Source: Aphanothece sacrum FPU1 (GTDB taxonomy: Bacteria > Cyanobacteriota > Cyanobacteriia > Cyanobacteriales > Microcystaceae). From it: a stretch of DNA of 64,000 bases. Location of the stretch: the NCBI RefSeq assembly GCF_003864295.1, contig NZ_BDQK01000009.1:43537-107536 (forward strand), in the 5' to 3' direction. The notes beneath the pieces were generated by a model that worked only from the letters and a program-made list of their open reading frames with translations, searched no databases and had not been told where the DNA came from. Position numbers and translations under genes: made by a program. Shown piece after piece: positions 28,201 to 36,455 of this stretch. Position 1 is the stretch's first letter. Every line of letters begins with the position of its first letter.

Positions 28201-29226
28201 CTTCTTAAATCTTATCTCGGTAAACTGTTAGGAAAAGTCACGAAAATTTCTCCTAATCAAATTGATTGGCAAAAACCCCTATCTAGTTTAGGACTTGACT
28301 CTTTGATGGCAACCGAAATAAGAAAAGAGATAGAAATAACTCTAGAAATAGCCGTTCCTGTAGAATATTTAGCCGCACTTACCATTGAACAGTTTTTTGA
28401 ACAAGTGCTTCATCTGATTACCAGTCAATCTACTCATACAGAGTTTGAACCTGAATTAAACACAGAAGGACAAACTCAACAAGATTTATGGTTTCCCTTT
28501 TTGGATAAAAATTCTCAACCTCGTTTACGTCTTTTCTGTTTTCCCTATGCGGGTGCAGGGGCTTCAATTTTTCAATCTTGGTCACAATTTTTGCCGTCTG
28601 AAATCGAAATTTGTCCAATTCAATTACCTGGTCGAGAAAATCGAGATCAAGAACCACCTTTTACCCGACTAAAACCCTTAATTCAAACATTATTTCCTTT
28701 AATTCATCCTTATCTTGATCGTCCTTTTGCTTTTTTTGGTCATAGTATGGGAGCATTATTAAGCTTTGAATTAGCCCGTGAACTTCGCCGGCAAAACTGC
28801 TCAAATCCAGTTGCTCTATTTGTTTCGAGTAGTCGCGCTCCCCAAATTCCTGATTTTGATATTCCTTTACATCCTCTAGGAGATGATAAATTCAAAGAAG
28901 CTCTCCAAAAAATTCAGGGAACTCCCGTAGAAACTTTGAATAGACCTGAATTTAATCAACAATTTCTCCCCATTTTACGAGCCGATTTTGCTATCATAGA
29001 GACGTATTTATATTCCTCTGGTGATCCTCTTAATTTTCCTATTTATGCCTTTGGAGGTGTAGATGATGCCAAAGTAAGTCAAAAACACATCGAAAGCTGG
29101 ATTCAACAAACCAGTCAAGATTTTAAGATGCAGATGTTTTCTGGTGGACATTTCTTCTTTCATAAAGAACAATCAGAAATGTTACAAATTGTTTCGCAAA
29201 AAATGGCGGAGTATTTAAATTCTTAG
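25252..29226 (+). CDS. Single-module non-reducing type I polyketide synthase (KS-AT-ACP-TE)
   Basis: 1324 residues from GTG 25252 (MEPIAIIGLSCRFPSA is the classic KS start). KS ~1-425 has C172 in DTACSSSLVAV, H307 in EAHGTGTPLGDP and H347 in TNIGHLESAAG. AT ~535-830 has S626 in GHSLGEYVAA and QAFH at 726-729, a pattern close to the HAFH of malonyl-CoA-specific ATs. ACP ~985-1060 has S1017 in GLDSLMA. The TE ~1085-1320 is of the type II/RifR kind, with RLFCFPYAGAGAS, S1165 in GHSMGALLSF and a late SGGHFFFH. No KR, DH, ER or methyltransferase domain is present, so it should add one malonyl unit and leave a beta-keto acyl chain. The next gene is a type III PKS, which may accept that chain. Confidence 0.94.
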   Translation: MEPIAIIGLSCRFPSANDLQDYWQLLRNGIDGITEVPSNRWDIESLYDKTPATPGKMNTRWGGFLKEIDGFDAEFFRISNREAKYIDPQQRLLLEVAWEALENGGLVPKKLAESQTGVFVGISNNDYGRASLQDISKISAYSGTGNALCITANRISYLLNLKGPSLAIDTACSSSLVAVHYACQSLRLQESDLCLAAGVNLILSPELTINFSQAHMMASDGHCKTFDARADGYVRGEGCGVVVLKRLSDALRDGNKIYAVIKGSAVNQDGLTNGLTAPNGPAQQAVIRQALKNAGVKANQISYIEAHGTGTPLGDPQEFNSLKKVLMENRQPDQPCWIGSVKTNIGHLESAAGIAGLIKVVLSLQQQEIPPHLNLQQLNPYISVQGTPLIIPKECTPWNVGSEKRLAGISAFGFGGTNCHMIVEEAPQTSETLDKRSSSLQRPYHLLTLSAKTEPALLEMAIRYQTFLASYPDVSVADVCFSANTGRSQFEHRLAIVTNTSEDLQEQLAAFIADDEDYSSITGIVQSRKTQKVAFLFTGQGSQYMNMGRQLYETQPMFRQTLDHCDQILRPYLEKPLLEILYPSEGQSSPIHETAYTQPALFALEYALAQLWQSWGVEPDVVMGHSLGEYVAACFAGVFSLEDALKLIAHRGRLMQALPQNGSMMAVLADESLVKAVLEPYGQQVVIAAYNGPQNIVISGLSKVVTEVQAIFASQDIKTKTLQVSQAFHSPTMKQMLGEFQQIAQEITYHQATINIISNVTGQLASQDIGTPEYWCHHIVQSVRFAEEMEMLGQQGYDILLEIGPKPILLGMARYCLPEPEQLFLPSLRPEQEDWQQILNSLARLHVRVININWSNFDGDYLRHLISLPTYPFQRQRYWLESEASENLNSTISSTNLVHQILLQQLKTVGNFSDEEVSLLPKLVDVLLTQAQPSSVSSVVIKQNQGLSTPSDLSPEISKTVTKPNQSLTKAQLLQAEPQECQQLLKSYLGKLLGKVTKISPNQIDWQKPLSSLGLDSLMATEIRKEIEITLEIAVPVEYLAALTIEQFFEQVLHLITSQSTHTEFEPELNTEGQTQQDLWFPFLDKNSQPRLRLFCFPYAGAGASIFQSWSQFLPSEIEICPIQLPGRENRDQEPPFTRLKPLIQTLFPLIHPYLDRPFAFFGHSMGALLSFELARELRRQNCSNPVALFVSSSRAPQIPDFDIPLHPLGDDKFKEALQKIQGTPVETLNRPEFNQQFLPILRADFAIIETYLYSSGDPLNFPIYAFGGVDDAKVSQKHIESWIQQTSQDFKMQMFSGGHFFFHKEQSEMLQIVSQKMAEYLNS

Positions 29227-29323
29227 ACAACATTTGGGAATACTTTATATCAGGTTAAGTTTTTTTTAGATTTACCCACATCATTACTGCACCCACTAAT
29301 CCTTACATGGAGTTTATAATATC

Positions 29324-30445
29324 ATGACTTTTATCGTTAATACTGCTGTCGGTTTTCCGGCTCATTATTATTCCCAGGAAGTGTTGGCCAATGCGCTCCG
29401 TAAGTATTTTATCGTACAAGAGCTAGATTTTGATTTAGATGCTATTGATCGCTTTTTTACCAATGTCCTCATTAAAGGGCGTTACTTTATGTTGCCCCTT
29501 GACTCTTTTTATGAACCCCCTGGAATAGAAGAAAATATCAATGCTACAATTAAAGCTACTGTTGACCTAGTTGAAGAAACAGTTTGGAAATTACTCAAAA
29601 AAACCGCCCTTGAACCCCAAGATATCTCCCAGTTAACCGCCACTTCTCTGATTCCGGCAGTCCCTGGTATTGATGTACGACTAATGAATCGAATTCCTTT
29701 TTCTCCAAACATTAAAAGAATGCCTCTTGGTGGTGTGGGTTGTATGGGAGGAGCCTTTGGGGTCGCTCGCGTCGCTGATTATTTAAAGGCTTATCCCACA
29801 CAAGCTTCTATTCTTGTTGCCTCAGAGCCTTCTTCTTCTCTCTGGCAAGGATCACTACAACGGGATTTATGCTCGATGATTCGTCGTTTACCTGATGATC
29901 CTTCCCAATATAGTGACATTATTATGACCATCATAACGGCTGCCTTATTTGGTGATGGTTCTGCTGCTGTCTTGATGGTTGGTGATGATCATCCTTTGGC
30001 ACAAGCTGGTTGTCCCCAAGTCATTGATAGTCGCTCAATGCTTCTACCTAACACGGTTCATTTAATGGGTATGGATGTAGTTGATACCGGAACTCGTAAT
30101 ATCCTCCGCCCAGAAGTCTCTGATCATGTCAGGGTGGGACTCAGACAAACCATTGATCCTCTTTTAGAAGCCCATAATCTATCTGTTGATGATATTTCCC
30201 GTTGGTTGGTTCATCCAGGTGGCCCTAAAATTATTAATGCGATCGAAGATGAGTATGGTCTTGATGATCAAGCCTTAAATCTCAGCCGTGAGGTGTTAGC
30301 TGAAGTAGGCAACCTTTCATCTCCGACTATTCTCTACATCTTAGATAAGACTTTATCTGCAGAGCAACCCTCGTCGGGTTCCTATGGTTTGATGATCGCA
30401 ATGGGGCCTGGTTTCTCTCAAGAAGTAATTCTCTTGCAATGGTAA
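29324..30445 (+). CDS. Type III polyketide synthase (chalcone synthase-like)
   Basis: 373 residues, a KASIII-fold homodimeric enzyme that needs no ACP. The catalytic triad is visible: Cys140 in GVGCMGGAFG, His297 in WLVHPGGPKII and Asn330 in EVGNLSSPT. The family-specific GFGPG loop appears as AMGPGFS near the C-terminus. Bacterial relatives make alkylresorcinols or alkylpyrones from fatty acyl starters and malonyl-CoA (ArsB/ArsC, SrsA, BpsA types). Gene order after a FAAL-ACP-type I PKS set suggests its starter is a polyketide-extended fatty acyl chain, as with CylI in cylindrocyclophane synthesis. It lies 97 bases after the PKS. Confidence 0.94.
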   Translation: MTFIVNTAVGFPAHYYSQEVLANALRKYFIVQELDFDLDAIDRFFTNVLIKGRYFMLPLDSFYEPPGIEENINATIKATVDLVEETVWKLLKKTALEPQDISQLTATSLIPAVPGIDVRLMNRIPFSPNIKRMPLGGVGCMGGAFGVARVADYLKAYPTQASILVASEPSSSLWQGSLQRDLCSMIRRLPDDPSQYSDIIMTIITAALFGDGSAAVLMVGDDHPLAQAGCPQVIDSRSMLLPNTVHLMGMDVVDTGTRNILRPEVSDHVRVGLRQTIDPLLEAHNLSVDDISRWLVHPGGPKIINAIEDEYGLDDQALNLSREVLAEVGNLSSPTILYILDKTLSAEQPSSGSYGLMIAMGPGFSQEVILLQW

Positions 30446-30673
30446 AAATTGGCAAGCTATTACGCATTTAATCTGGGTTCTTCCACACCTCAAAGGGAGG
30501 AAACAGTAAATTAATGTAGGATGGGTTAGGCACAGTTCGTAGGGTGGGTTAGACGCGGCTATGATTTTGATAAAAAACCAATAAGTTTTAAGGCGCGTCG
30601 TAACCCACCATTTTAACTATTGCAACTTATTATACATTAATTAGTAAACCTTTAAGTAGCATACAAAGTAATC
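30446..30673. other. Intergenic repeat segment between the type III PKS and the methyltransferase
   Basis: About 228 bases. It contains GTAGGATGGGTTAGGC, GTAGGGTGGGTTAGACGCG and the inverted GCGTCGTAACCCACC, the common cyanobacterial GTAGG(A/G)TGGGTTA repeat in direct and inverted copies (about 30514-30610). No coding sequence is seen. The repeat separates the methyltransferase gene from the PKS genes. Confidence 0.6.
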
Positions 30674-31186
30674 ATGGTTACTCGATGGATCTTTGTTAGT
30701 ATCGTTATTTGTGTCATCTTACAACGACTGTTTGAACTGAGAATTAGTCAACGTAATGCTACTGAAATCTTAGTCCAAGGAGGTCAAGAATATAGCGATA
30801 ATTTACTCGGTGTCGTTAAGATTCTCCAGGTAAGTTGGTGGGTAGCCATGATTTGCGAGGTATGGTATTTTAATCGTGCTTTTGTTCCATCTTTAGCCGT
30901 TATTGGGTTAATAGCAACTATTACCGGACAGGTTTTGCGTTATTTGTCCATGAAAGAGTTAGGAATCAGATGGACATTGAAAATTATGACTATACCAGGC
31001 GTACCCCTTGTAGATACAGGAATTTACCGTTATATACGACATCCAAATTGGTTAGGGGTCTGTTTAGAAATTGCAGGACTTCCTCTGATTCACTATGCTT
31101 ATCTTACTGCAATCACTTTCTCCCTAATCAATTTGCTTATAATGGTTAAGCGCATGAATTTAGAAGAAAGTCTTCTAAAGGGATAA
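30674..31186 (+). CDS. ICMT/SrsB/YpbQ-type membrane methyltransferase
   Basis: 170 residues, mostly hydrophobic, with about four to five membrane segments. The SAM-binding signature of the isoprenylcysteine carboxyl methyltransferase superfamily is present as YRYIRHPNWLGVCLEIAGL, with VDTG just before it and a terminal MNLEES. Short proteins of this type commonly sit beside bacterial type III PKS genes (SrsB in Streptomyces, BpsB/YpbQ in Bacillus), where they O-methylate alkyl-resorcinol or -pyrone hydroxyls. Position downstream of the type III PKS supports that role here. It is not a prenyl-protein methylase by context. Confidence 0.85.
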   Translation: MVTRWIFVSIVICVILQRLFELRISQRNATEILVQGGQEYSDNLLGVVKILQVSWWVAMICEVWYFNRAFVPSLAVIGLIATITGQVLRYLSMKELGIRWTLKIMTIPGVPLVDTGIYRYIRHPNWLGVCLEIAGLPLIHYAYLTAITFSLINLLIMVKRMNLEESLLKG

Positions 31187-31290
31187 ATTGATAATTGATC
31201 ACCAATTAAATTGATCTGACTTGGCAAAGAGGTCTTTAGAGGGGACAATAGAAATAAGCTACTATATTAAGTTTAGTTTAAGTTTGTTTT

Positions 31291-32007
31291 GTGAATAACC
31301 TTCGTACTGTTTCTGATACTAAGCGCGAGTTCTACCGCCATCATACTCGACCAATTAATTCCATTTATCGCCGATTTGTTGAAGAATTGATGGTAGAGAT
31401 GCACCTGTTGTCTGTTAATGCGGATTTTCACTATGATCCCATTTACGCTTTAGGTGTTGTAACTTCTTTTGAGCGGTTTATTGAAGGATATCGTCCTGAA
31501 CTGGATAAAGCATCCATTTTTACAGCTTTGTGTCAATCGGTGCGGGAAAACCCAGATCAATATCGTCAAGATGCTTATAATGTCTTAGAACAGGCCAAAA
31601 GTCTCTCTATCTCTGATTTGATGGATAAGATGAAACAAGCCGCTTCTGGACAATTTAATGAGGGTATTCTCTTTGATACATTACAAAAAATTGCCCAAAA
31701 TTCTCGATTTAAATATAGTCGTTTGTTTGCCATCGGATTATATACTGTTCTGATGGAAGTTAATTCTGATTTAGTGAAAAATCAAGAACAACGTAATCAA
31801 ACGTTTCAAGAAGTTTCTGATGTGTTAAGTTTAACCTCCGATAAACTACAAAAAGACATTGATCTTTATCGTAGTAATCTTGATAAAATGCAGCAAATTC
31901 TAACTGTTATTGAGGAAACTATAGAAGCAGACCGCAAAAAAAGACAATCACAAATTGCCAAAGAAACCCTCACTAATACTCAAGAAGGAACGACAACGGG
32001 TCAATAA
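31291..32007 (+). CDS. psb29: Photosystem II biogenesis protein Psb29 / Thf1
   Basis: 238 residues from GTG 31291. It begins NNLRTVSDTKREFYRHHTRPINSIYRRFVEELMVEMHL-type sequence and has FHYDPIYALGVVTSFERFIEGY, both diagnostic of Thf1/Psb29. It ends with a charged coiled-coil-like tail (~180-225: DKLQKDIDLYRSNLDKMQQIL). Psb29/Thf1 supports photosystem II repair and FtsH-dependent turnover at the thylakoid membrane. It is a single gene, followed by a 28-bp palindrome at 32091-32118. Confidence 0.93.
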   Translation: MNNLRTVSDTKREFYRHHTRPINSIYRRFVEELMVEMHLLSVNADFHYDPIYALGVVTSFERFIEGYRPELDKASIFTALCQSVRENPDQYRQDAYNVLEQAKSLSISDLMDKMKQAASGQFNEGILFDTLQKIAQNSRFKYSRLFAIGLYTVLMEVNSDLVKNQEQRNQTFQEVSDVLSLTSDKLQKDIDLYRSNLDKMQQILTVIEETIEADRKKRQSQIAKETLTNTQEGTTTGQ

Positions 32008-32090
32008 TATAGAACAATTAAGAATTGATTCTCCCTATAAGAGAAAGACTTTAAACCTTAATTGTTAATTTATAGATTGTAAATTGCTCT

Positions 32091-32118
32091 GTAGAGGTCA
32101 ACGGCCGTTGACCCCTAC
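32091..32118. repeat. 28-bp palindrome of the CGGCCG family, copy 1
   Basis: GTAGAGGTCAACGG and its complement half CCGTTGACCCCTAC form a 28-bp palindrome with one mismatch, centred on CGGCCG. It lies between psb29 and the convergent radical-SAM gene. Other members: 57031-57058 (perfect), 62799-62826 (one mismatch), 21997-22014 (right half), and relatives at 37775-37802 and 37829-37852. Confidence 0.9.
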
Positions 32119-32159
32119 TTATTCATTAGAGATAACATCCTATTATTGAAAATATTCTA

Positions 32160-33494
32160 TTAAAAATTCAAGCAAGTTTTGATTAATTCTGCAACCCCAC
32201 TGATAGGAAAAATAGGAATTTTTAACTGTTGAGATAATGCTTGAACAGTCATATCATCTAAAAATACTGTATCATCATTTTTGAGCATTACAGAAGGTAA
32301 TAAAATTCCATCTCCTAAGTCTTTATTTTGCAACCCTGTTAATAAATCTTGTCCTGTTAATAAACCAGTCACAGTAATTTCTTGACCCCAATAATTACTA
32401 TTTAATGCAGCTAAATTAATCTTTAAATTTTTAACTTTATTTAATTGATTGACTAAGGGTTTAAATGCTTGTTCAACCCCATTACCAACCACCCAAGTTA
32501 AGGTTACTTGATTGTCTATTTTTTGAGGTAGTAATTGTTGAGCAATGGTTTTAAATTCTTTGATAAACTGACGAATAGAACCGACTCCGTTGCCAATTTG
32601 GGGATAATCTTCATAATGAGATTCTGCTGGTAATTCTTCTTGAGCAATTAAAAACCATTCATCCGCTAACCAGGCAAAATTACTGCCTAATTTATGATAG
32701 AATTGTTGTTGTAATGTTTGAACTTGTTTGATAACTTGTTTCGCTTTTTCTCGATTTACTGGAATTAATTGATCTTCTGTTGGACGAAAGCGCGTTAATC
32801 CCACAGGAACCACTGCTGCTGAGATAATTGTCGGGATTTCTCCTTGATTAAAATTGGCTAAATCTAACAAGGTTTTTTCTAAGTGAATCTCATCATTAAT
32901 ACCAGGACAAACCACGACTTGTGCATGAATTTGTAAGCGTCTCTCCTGAAACCATTTAAATTGTTTTAGTATCTCTCCTGCTCGCTTATTTTTTAATAGT
33001 TTAATTCTGATATCTGGTTCGGTTGCATGAACTGAAATATATAAAGGAGAAAGGCGCATCGCTTCAATACGATCCCATTCTTTTTGCGTTAAATTGGTTA
33101 AAGTTAAGTAACTTCCATATAAAAAACTCAATCGATAATCATCATCTTTTAAATATAAAGTATCTCGTTTTCCTGGAGGTTGTTGATCAATAAAACAAAA
33201 AGGACAATGATTATTACATTGAATTAATCCATCAAATAACGCGGTTTCAAACTCTAACCCTAAATCATCATCATAATCTTTTTCTAGTTCTACTTGATGA
33301 ATTTTTCCCTTAGTATCTAATACCTCTAATTCCAAATATTCATCAGAACATAAAAATTTATAATCGATTAAATCACGGGGTTTGGTATCATTAATTGAAA
33401 TAATAGCATCCCCTACTTCAAAGCCTACTTCTTCAGCGATAGAATTAGATACAATACCACTAATTTTAGCCGGACGGATAGAAGATTGTGTCAT
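32160..33494 (-). CDS. TIGR03279-type radical SAM/DUF512 protein with N-terminal PDZ domain
   Basis: 444 residues from ATG 33494 (MTQSSIRPAKISG); the longer frame to 33527 adds an unlikely leader. Residues ~5-55 look like a PDZ domain (SGIVSNSIAEEVGFEVGDAI). The iron-sulfur site is CNNHCPFCFIDQQPPGKR near residue 95, a CxxxCxxC pattern, followed by YLKDDDYRLSFLYGSYLTL. The C-terminal half is DUF512. This family is widespread in cyanobacteria; its reaction is not known to me. It is convergent with psb29. Confidence 0.85.
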   Translation of the reverse strand: MTQSSIRPAKISGIVSNSIAEEVGFEVGDAIISINDTKPRDLIDYKFLCSDEYLELEVLDTKGKIHQVELEKDYDDDLGLEFETALFDGLIQCNNHCPFCFIDQQPPGKRDTLYLKDDDYRLSFLYGSYLTLTNLTQKEWDRIEAMRLSPLYISVHATEPDIRIKLLKNKRAGEILKQFKWFQERRLQIHAQVVVCPGINDEIHLEKTLLDLANFNQGEIPTIISAAVVPVGLTRFRPTEDQLIPVNREKAKQVIKQVQTLQQQFYHKLGSNFAWLADEWFLIAQEELPAESHYEDYPQIGNGVGSIRQFIKEFKTIAQQLLPQKIDNQVTLTWVVGNGVEQAFKPLVNQLNKVKNLKINLAALNSNYWGQEITVTGLLTGQDLLTGLQNKDLGDGILLPSVMLKNDDTVFLDDMTVQALSQQLKIPIFPISGVAELIKTCLNF

Positions 33495-33729
33495 AATTAA
33501 GTTAGGTTGATAAATTTTTACAATCAAACAATATACAATCTAAAATTAATTTTCCTGGTTCTACCAAACCTACTAGGTAAAACTAAGTAGGTGATTATAA
33601 TTAAAGTCACAATAAAAAAGTTTATTGATCTTCAGGATAAACTATGAATGCTCTCTATGGCAACTTAAAACTTGACAAAAAGTGGAGGTGTGTAAGAATA
33701 GTGCTATAGTTATTTTTAAATTGAGGAAT

Positions 33730-34359
33730 ATGCAAATCACCAAATCTTTAACCACCCTTTCCTTAGTAACCTTTGGTGGTGCAGTTTTCAGTTTGATGAG
33801 TGCCGATGTTGCCCAAGCTGTTACCTTTATTTTTAATGCCGACGATAGTAATTTATCCACCATTGTTAAAACCGTTGATGGAATTACTTTAACAATATCT
33901 AATAACCAAACACGAGGCTCATTTTTTGTTGATTTGGATGGGATATCGGTATTAGCTGGTACTCCTTTTTCTGGAACTAAAACTACAAGTTTTGATCTTA
34001 CATTTTCTAGTGCAGTTCAACTGACTTCCTATACCATTGGGTATATTGAGAATCTAGATGGTGATGAAAGCCTTATCTTAAGCAATGGAAGTTCAAGTTC
34101 GGTAGAAAACGCGCCTTTTACAACAGGTTTAAGAAACTTTAATAATCAGTTTAAGGTTGCTGCGGGACAAACTATTTCCTTTATAGGTAATTTTGGTGCT
34201 GATGTCAGTGATATTATCCAATGGTCAGCCATAGAAGTTACTCCTGTTTCCGTTCCTGTTCCTGTTCCTGTTACTATTCCTGAACCTAGTTCAATGTTAG
34301 GATTATTAGTATTAGGTGGTTTGGGTATAAATTCTAATCTGAAGAAATTAAAGAAATAA
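33730..34359 (+). CDS. PEP-CTERM anchored exported protein
   Basis: 209 residues from ATG 33730 (GAGG 4-7 bases upstream; a GTG at 33682 adds 16). A signal peptide covers residues ~1-28 (LTTLSLVTFGGAVFSLM, cut after AQA). The middle is a beta-rich extracellular domain (SFDLTFSSAVQLTSYTIGYI). The C-terminus VTIPEPSSMLGLLVLGG followed by NLKKLKK is a typical PEP-CTERM sorting signal, processed by an exosortase elsewhere in the genome. A VPVPVPVT linker precedes it. TTGACA at 33672-33677 may be its -35. Function is unknown, probably an envelope or matrix protein. Confidence 0.8.
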   Translation: MQITKSLTTLSLVTFGGAVFSLMSADVAQAVTFIFNADDSNLSTIVKTVDGITLTISNNQTRGSFFVDLDGISVLAGTPFSGTKTTSFDLTFSSAVQLTSYTIGYIENLDGDESLILSNGSSSSVENAPFTTGLRNFNNQFKVAAGQTISFIGNFGADVSDIIQWSAIEVTPVSVPVPVPVTIPEPSSMLGLLVLGGLGINSNLKKLKK

Positions 34360-34421
34360 CTGTTAGAATGGGCTGTAAGTTAAAACCTATTTTAAATACG
34401 TTTTAGATAAGTCAGAAATCC

Positions 34422-34450
34422 TGTAGGGGCAATTCATCAATTGCCCTTAC
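34422..34450. repeat. GTAGGGGCAATT.../...AATTGCCCTTAC palindrome
   Basis: Inverted arms GTAGGGGCAATT and AATTGCCCTTAC flank a short centre. It is a familiar kind of cyanobacterial intergenic palindrome, close in outline to the GGGCGGGTTT and CGGCCG families. It lies after the PEP-CTERM gene and may help terminate it. Confidence 0.7.
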
Positions 34451-34547
34451 CGAATTAAGGGGAAAATTTGGGCAAGCGATCGCCCATTAATAAAATAAAT
34501 GATAAATTAATAATCAGGTTTAATGAATTTTGCCCACCCTATCTATT

Positions 34548-34675
34548 ATGTCTGCTAAAGACTTGTTTCATGAATCGGTTAAAAAGGCTTTACACAAACA
34601 GCAATTCAAGAATATCAAAATTTTTTAATTGTTTATGATCCCATCAATGAGGTAATTATCCAATGGATAAGGTAG
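34548..34675 (+). pseudogene. xisH remnant with large internal deletion
   Basis: ATG 34548 opens MSAKDLFHESVKKALHKQ, which is the N-terminus of the XisH (fdxN element excision controlling factor) family. After that, shifted in frame, the DNA encodes IQEYQNFLIVYDPINEV and then IIQWIR before TAG at 34673-34675, which is the XisH C-terminus. XisH is normally about 135-140 residues, so the middle two thirds are gone. The intact xisI begins at 34663, overlapping the xisH tail as in intact pairs. XisH resembles a PD-(D/E)XK nuclease fold; this copy cannot make one. Confidence 0.8.
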
Positions 34676-34998
34676 CTAAATATCGGAAACTGATTCAAGA
34701 TTTATTAACTGCTTATGCTAAAGAGGATCATTCTAATGAATACATTGAAGTTGAACTTATTTTTGATACCCAAAGAGATCATTATCAATGGATGAATGTA
34801 GGATGGGAAAACTTAAATCGAGTGTATCGGTGTATTTTGCACTTTGATATTAAAGATGAAAAAATTTGGCTTCAACAAAATTTAACTGATCAAAATCCTG
34901 CTGAAGAATTAGTTAAAATGGGTGTTCCTAGAGAAGATATTATTTTAGGTTTACATCCTCCTTACAAGCGAAAATATACTGATTATGGAGTCGCTTAG
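34663..34998 (+). CDS. xisI: XisI-family protein
   Basis: 111 residues matching XisI: KYRKLIQDLLTAYAKEDHSN, VELIFDTQRDHYQWMNVGWE, YRCILHFDIKDEKIWLQQN, and the ending LGLHPPYKRKYTDYGVA. XisI was named as a controlling factor for excision of the Nostoc fdxN element, but it is common in cyanobacteria without such elements. It has lost its XisH partner here (see 34548-34675), so it may be non-functional or act with another XisH in trans. It is convergent with photolyase, with 26 bases between. Confidence 0.9.
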   Translation: MDKVAKYRKLIQDLLTAYAKEDHSNEYIEVELIFDTQRDHYQWMNVGWENLNRVYRCILHFDIKDEKIWLQQNLTDQNPAEELVKMGVPREDIILGLHPPYKRKYTDYGVA

Positions 34999-35024
34999 TT
35001 GAGATTTATAAATATTTTAGTGTC

Positions 35025-36455
35025 TTAACTTTTTATCTGTTTATAGCGTTCTTTAAATTCTCTTTGTTGTTTTTGATGATCGACAATGGGTTGAGGATAA
35101 GCACAACTTTGACAGTCTAAAGGGGAAATTTTTCCTGTGACTAAATATTCATTATCAAGAGAACTTAATTCTGGCAACCATTGACGGATATATTCCCCTT
35201 CTGGGTCAAATTTTTGTGCCTGAGTTGCAGGGTTAAAAATGCGCAATGGTTTAGGGTCCATCCCACTAGATGCACTCCATTGCCATCCCCCATTATTAGC
35301 GGATAAGTCCCCATCTATTAATTTTTGCATAAAATATTTTTCTCCCCATTGCCAATTTATAATTAAATCTTTGGTGAGAAAACTAGCAACAATCATCCGA
35401 CATCTATTGTGCATCCATCCGGTTTCATTTAACTGTCTCATGGCAGCATCTACGATAGGATATCCGGTTTTTCCCTCACACCATGCTTGAAAATCTTCCT
35501 CATTATTATCCCAAGGAAATTCTTTAAATTCTGGTCTATATGGCCCTTCTGCTAATTCAGGAAAAAAGTATAAGCAATGTTGATAAAATTCTCGCCAAGC
35601 TAATTCTTTTTGCCAAGTTTGTATGTTTTCTCTGGCTTCATCACTACGGCTATTTTTCATGGCATTAACTGTTGCTTGCCACACTTCTCGAATGCCAATA
35701 GCACCGAATTTTAAGGCTGCACTGAGTTTGGAAGTTCCTTCACTTGCAGGTAAATTTCGTTGTTCTTGATATTCATAAATAGCCTGATCGCAAAAAAAGC
35801 TTAACTGTTCTTTTGCAGCTTTTTCTCCTGGGGAGAAAATTAAGGGACTATCCCAACAATAACCTAAGTCTTTAGCCGTAGGTAAGTTAATTATTCCTAT
35901 TTCTTTAACTAGGTTTATTTCTGCTGCTGTTAAGGGTTGTAATTGATTTAAAGAATGAGCGATAGAAGCTTTATTTTCTGTGATCAAATTTTTCCAAAAT
36001 GGTGTATAAACTTTATAGGGTTCTTGGCTACTTTTTGTTAAAATATCTCCTGGCGCGTGTAATAATTGATCCCAATAGGTTTGTGATTGAATACCTTTCT
36101 CTTTTAAAGCATCAATTACTTGGCGATCGCGGATTTTACTATAGGGTTCTACATCTTCATTCCAAAATACAGCTTTTGCTTGTAAAGTTTCTGCTAACTT
36201 AGGAATAATTTGGGCTGGGTTTCCTTGTATAATTAATAATTGACTGCCTAATTTTTGATAACTTTCTTGTAATTCTTTTAAGCAACCTAGCAAATAAGCA
36301 ACTCTAGCAGATGCCATATCATCTCGGTTTAATATCTGAGTATCTAAACAAAATAAACCTATTAATTTAGAACTGTATTTATAAGCATTAGACAGTCCAA
36401 TATTATCAGAAACTCTTAAATCTCGACGATGCCAAAAAATAACTAAATTAGTCAT
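35025..36455 (-). CDS. phrA: Deoxyribodipyrimidine photolyase (CPD, class I)
   Basis: 476 residues. The N-terminal Rossmann-like antenna domain begins [18 protein letters not shown]. The C-terminal FAD domain has [59 protein letters not shown], and [21 protein letters not shown]. These are the FAD and lesion-binding blocks of light-driven repair of cyclobutane pyrimidine dimers. The sequence resembles the cyanobacterial type with a deazaflavin antenna, though antenna choice cannot be proven here. It is a single gene. Confidence 0.94.
   Translation of the reverse strand: MTNLVIFWHRRDLRVSDNIGLSNAYKYSSKLIGLFCLDTQILNRDDMASARVAYLLGCLKELQESYQKLGSQLLIIQGNPAQIIPKLAETLQAKAVFWNEDVEPYSKIRDRQVIDALKEKGIQSQTYWDQLLHAPGDILTKSSQEPYKVYTPFWKNLITENKASIAHSLNQLQPLTAAEINLVKEIGIINLPTAKDLGYCWDSPLIFSPGEKAAKEQLSFFCDQAIYEYQEQRNLPASEGTSKLSAALKFGAIGIREVWQATVNAMKNSRSDEARENIQTWQKELAWREFYQHCLYFFPELAEGPYRPEFKEFPWDNNEEDFQAWCEGKTGYPIVDAAMRQLNETGWMHNRCRMIVASFLTKDLIINWQWGEKYFMQKLIDGDLSANNGGWQWSASSGMDPKPLRIFNPATQAQKFDPEGEYIRQWLPELSSLDNEYLVTGKISPLDCQSCAYPQPIVDHQKQQREFKERYKQIKS

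Noticed and set aside
19899..29226. Olefin synthase (Ols) or heterocyst-glycolipid PKS
   Set aside because: Both begin with FAAL-like and ACP parts, but Ols needs KR, sulfotransferase and decarboxylating TE domains and the Hgl system needs reductive domains. None is present, and a type III PKS follows.
19899..31186. A full cylindrocyclophane-type cluster
   Set aside because: No CylC-like halogenase or CylK-like alkylating dimerase is visible between 18 and 33 kb, so only the chain-building logic is shared.
34548..34998. An excisable nif-type element marked by xisHI
   Set aside because: No nif gene, recombinase or paired attachment sites are seen; xisHI pairs are common outside such elements.
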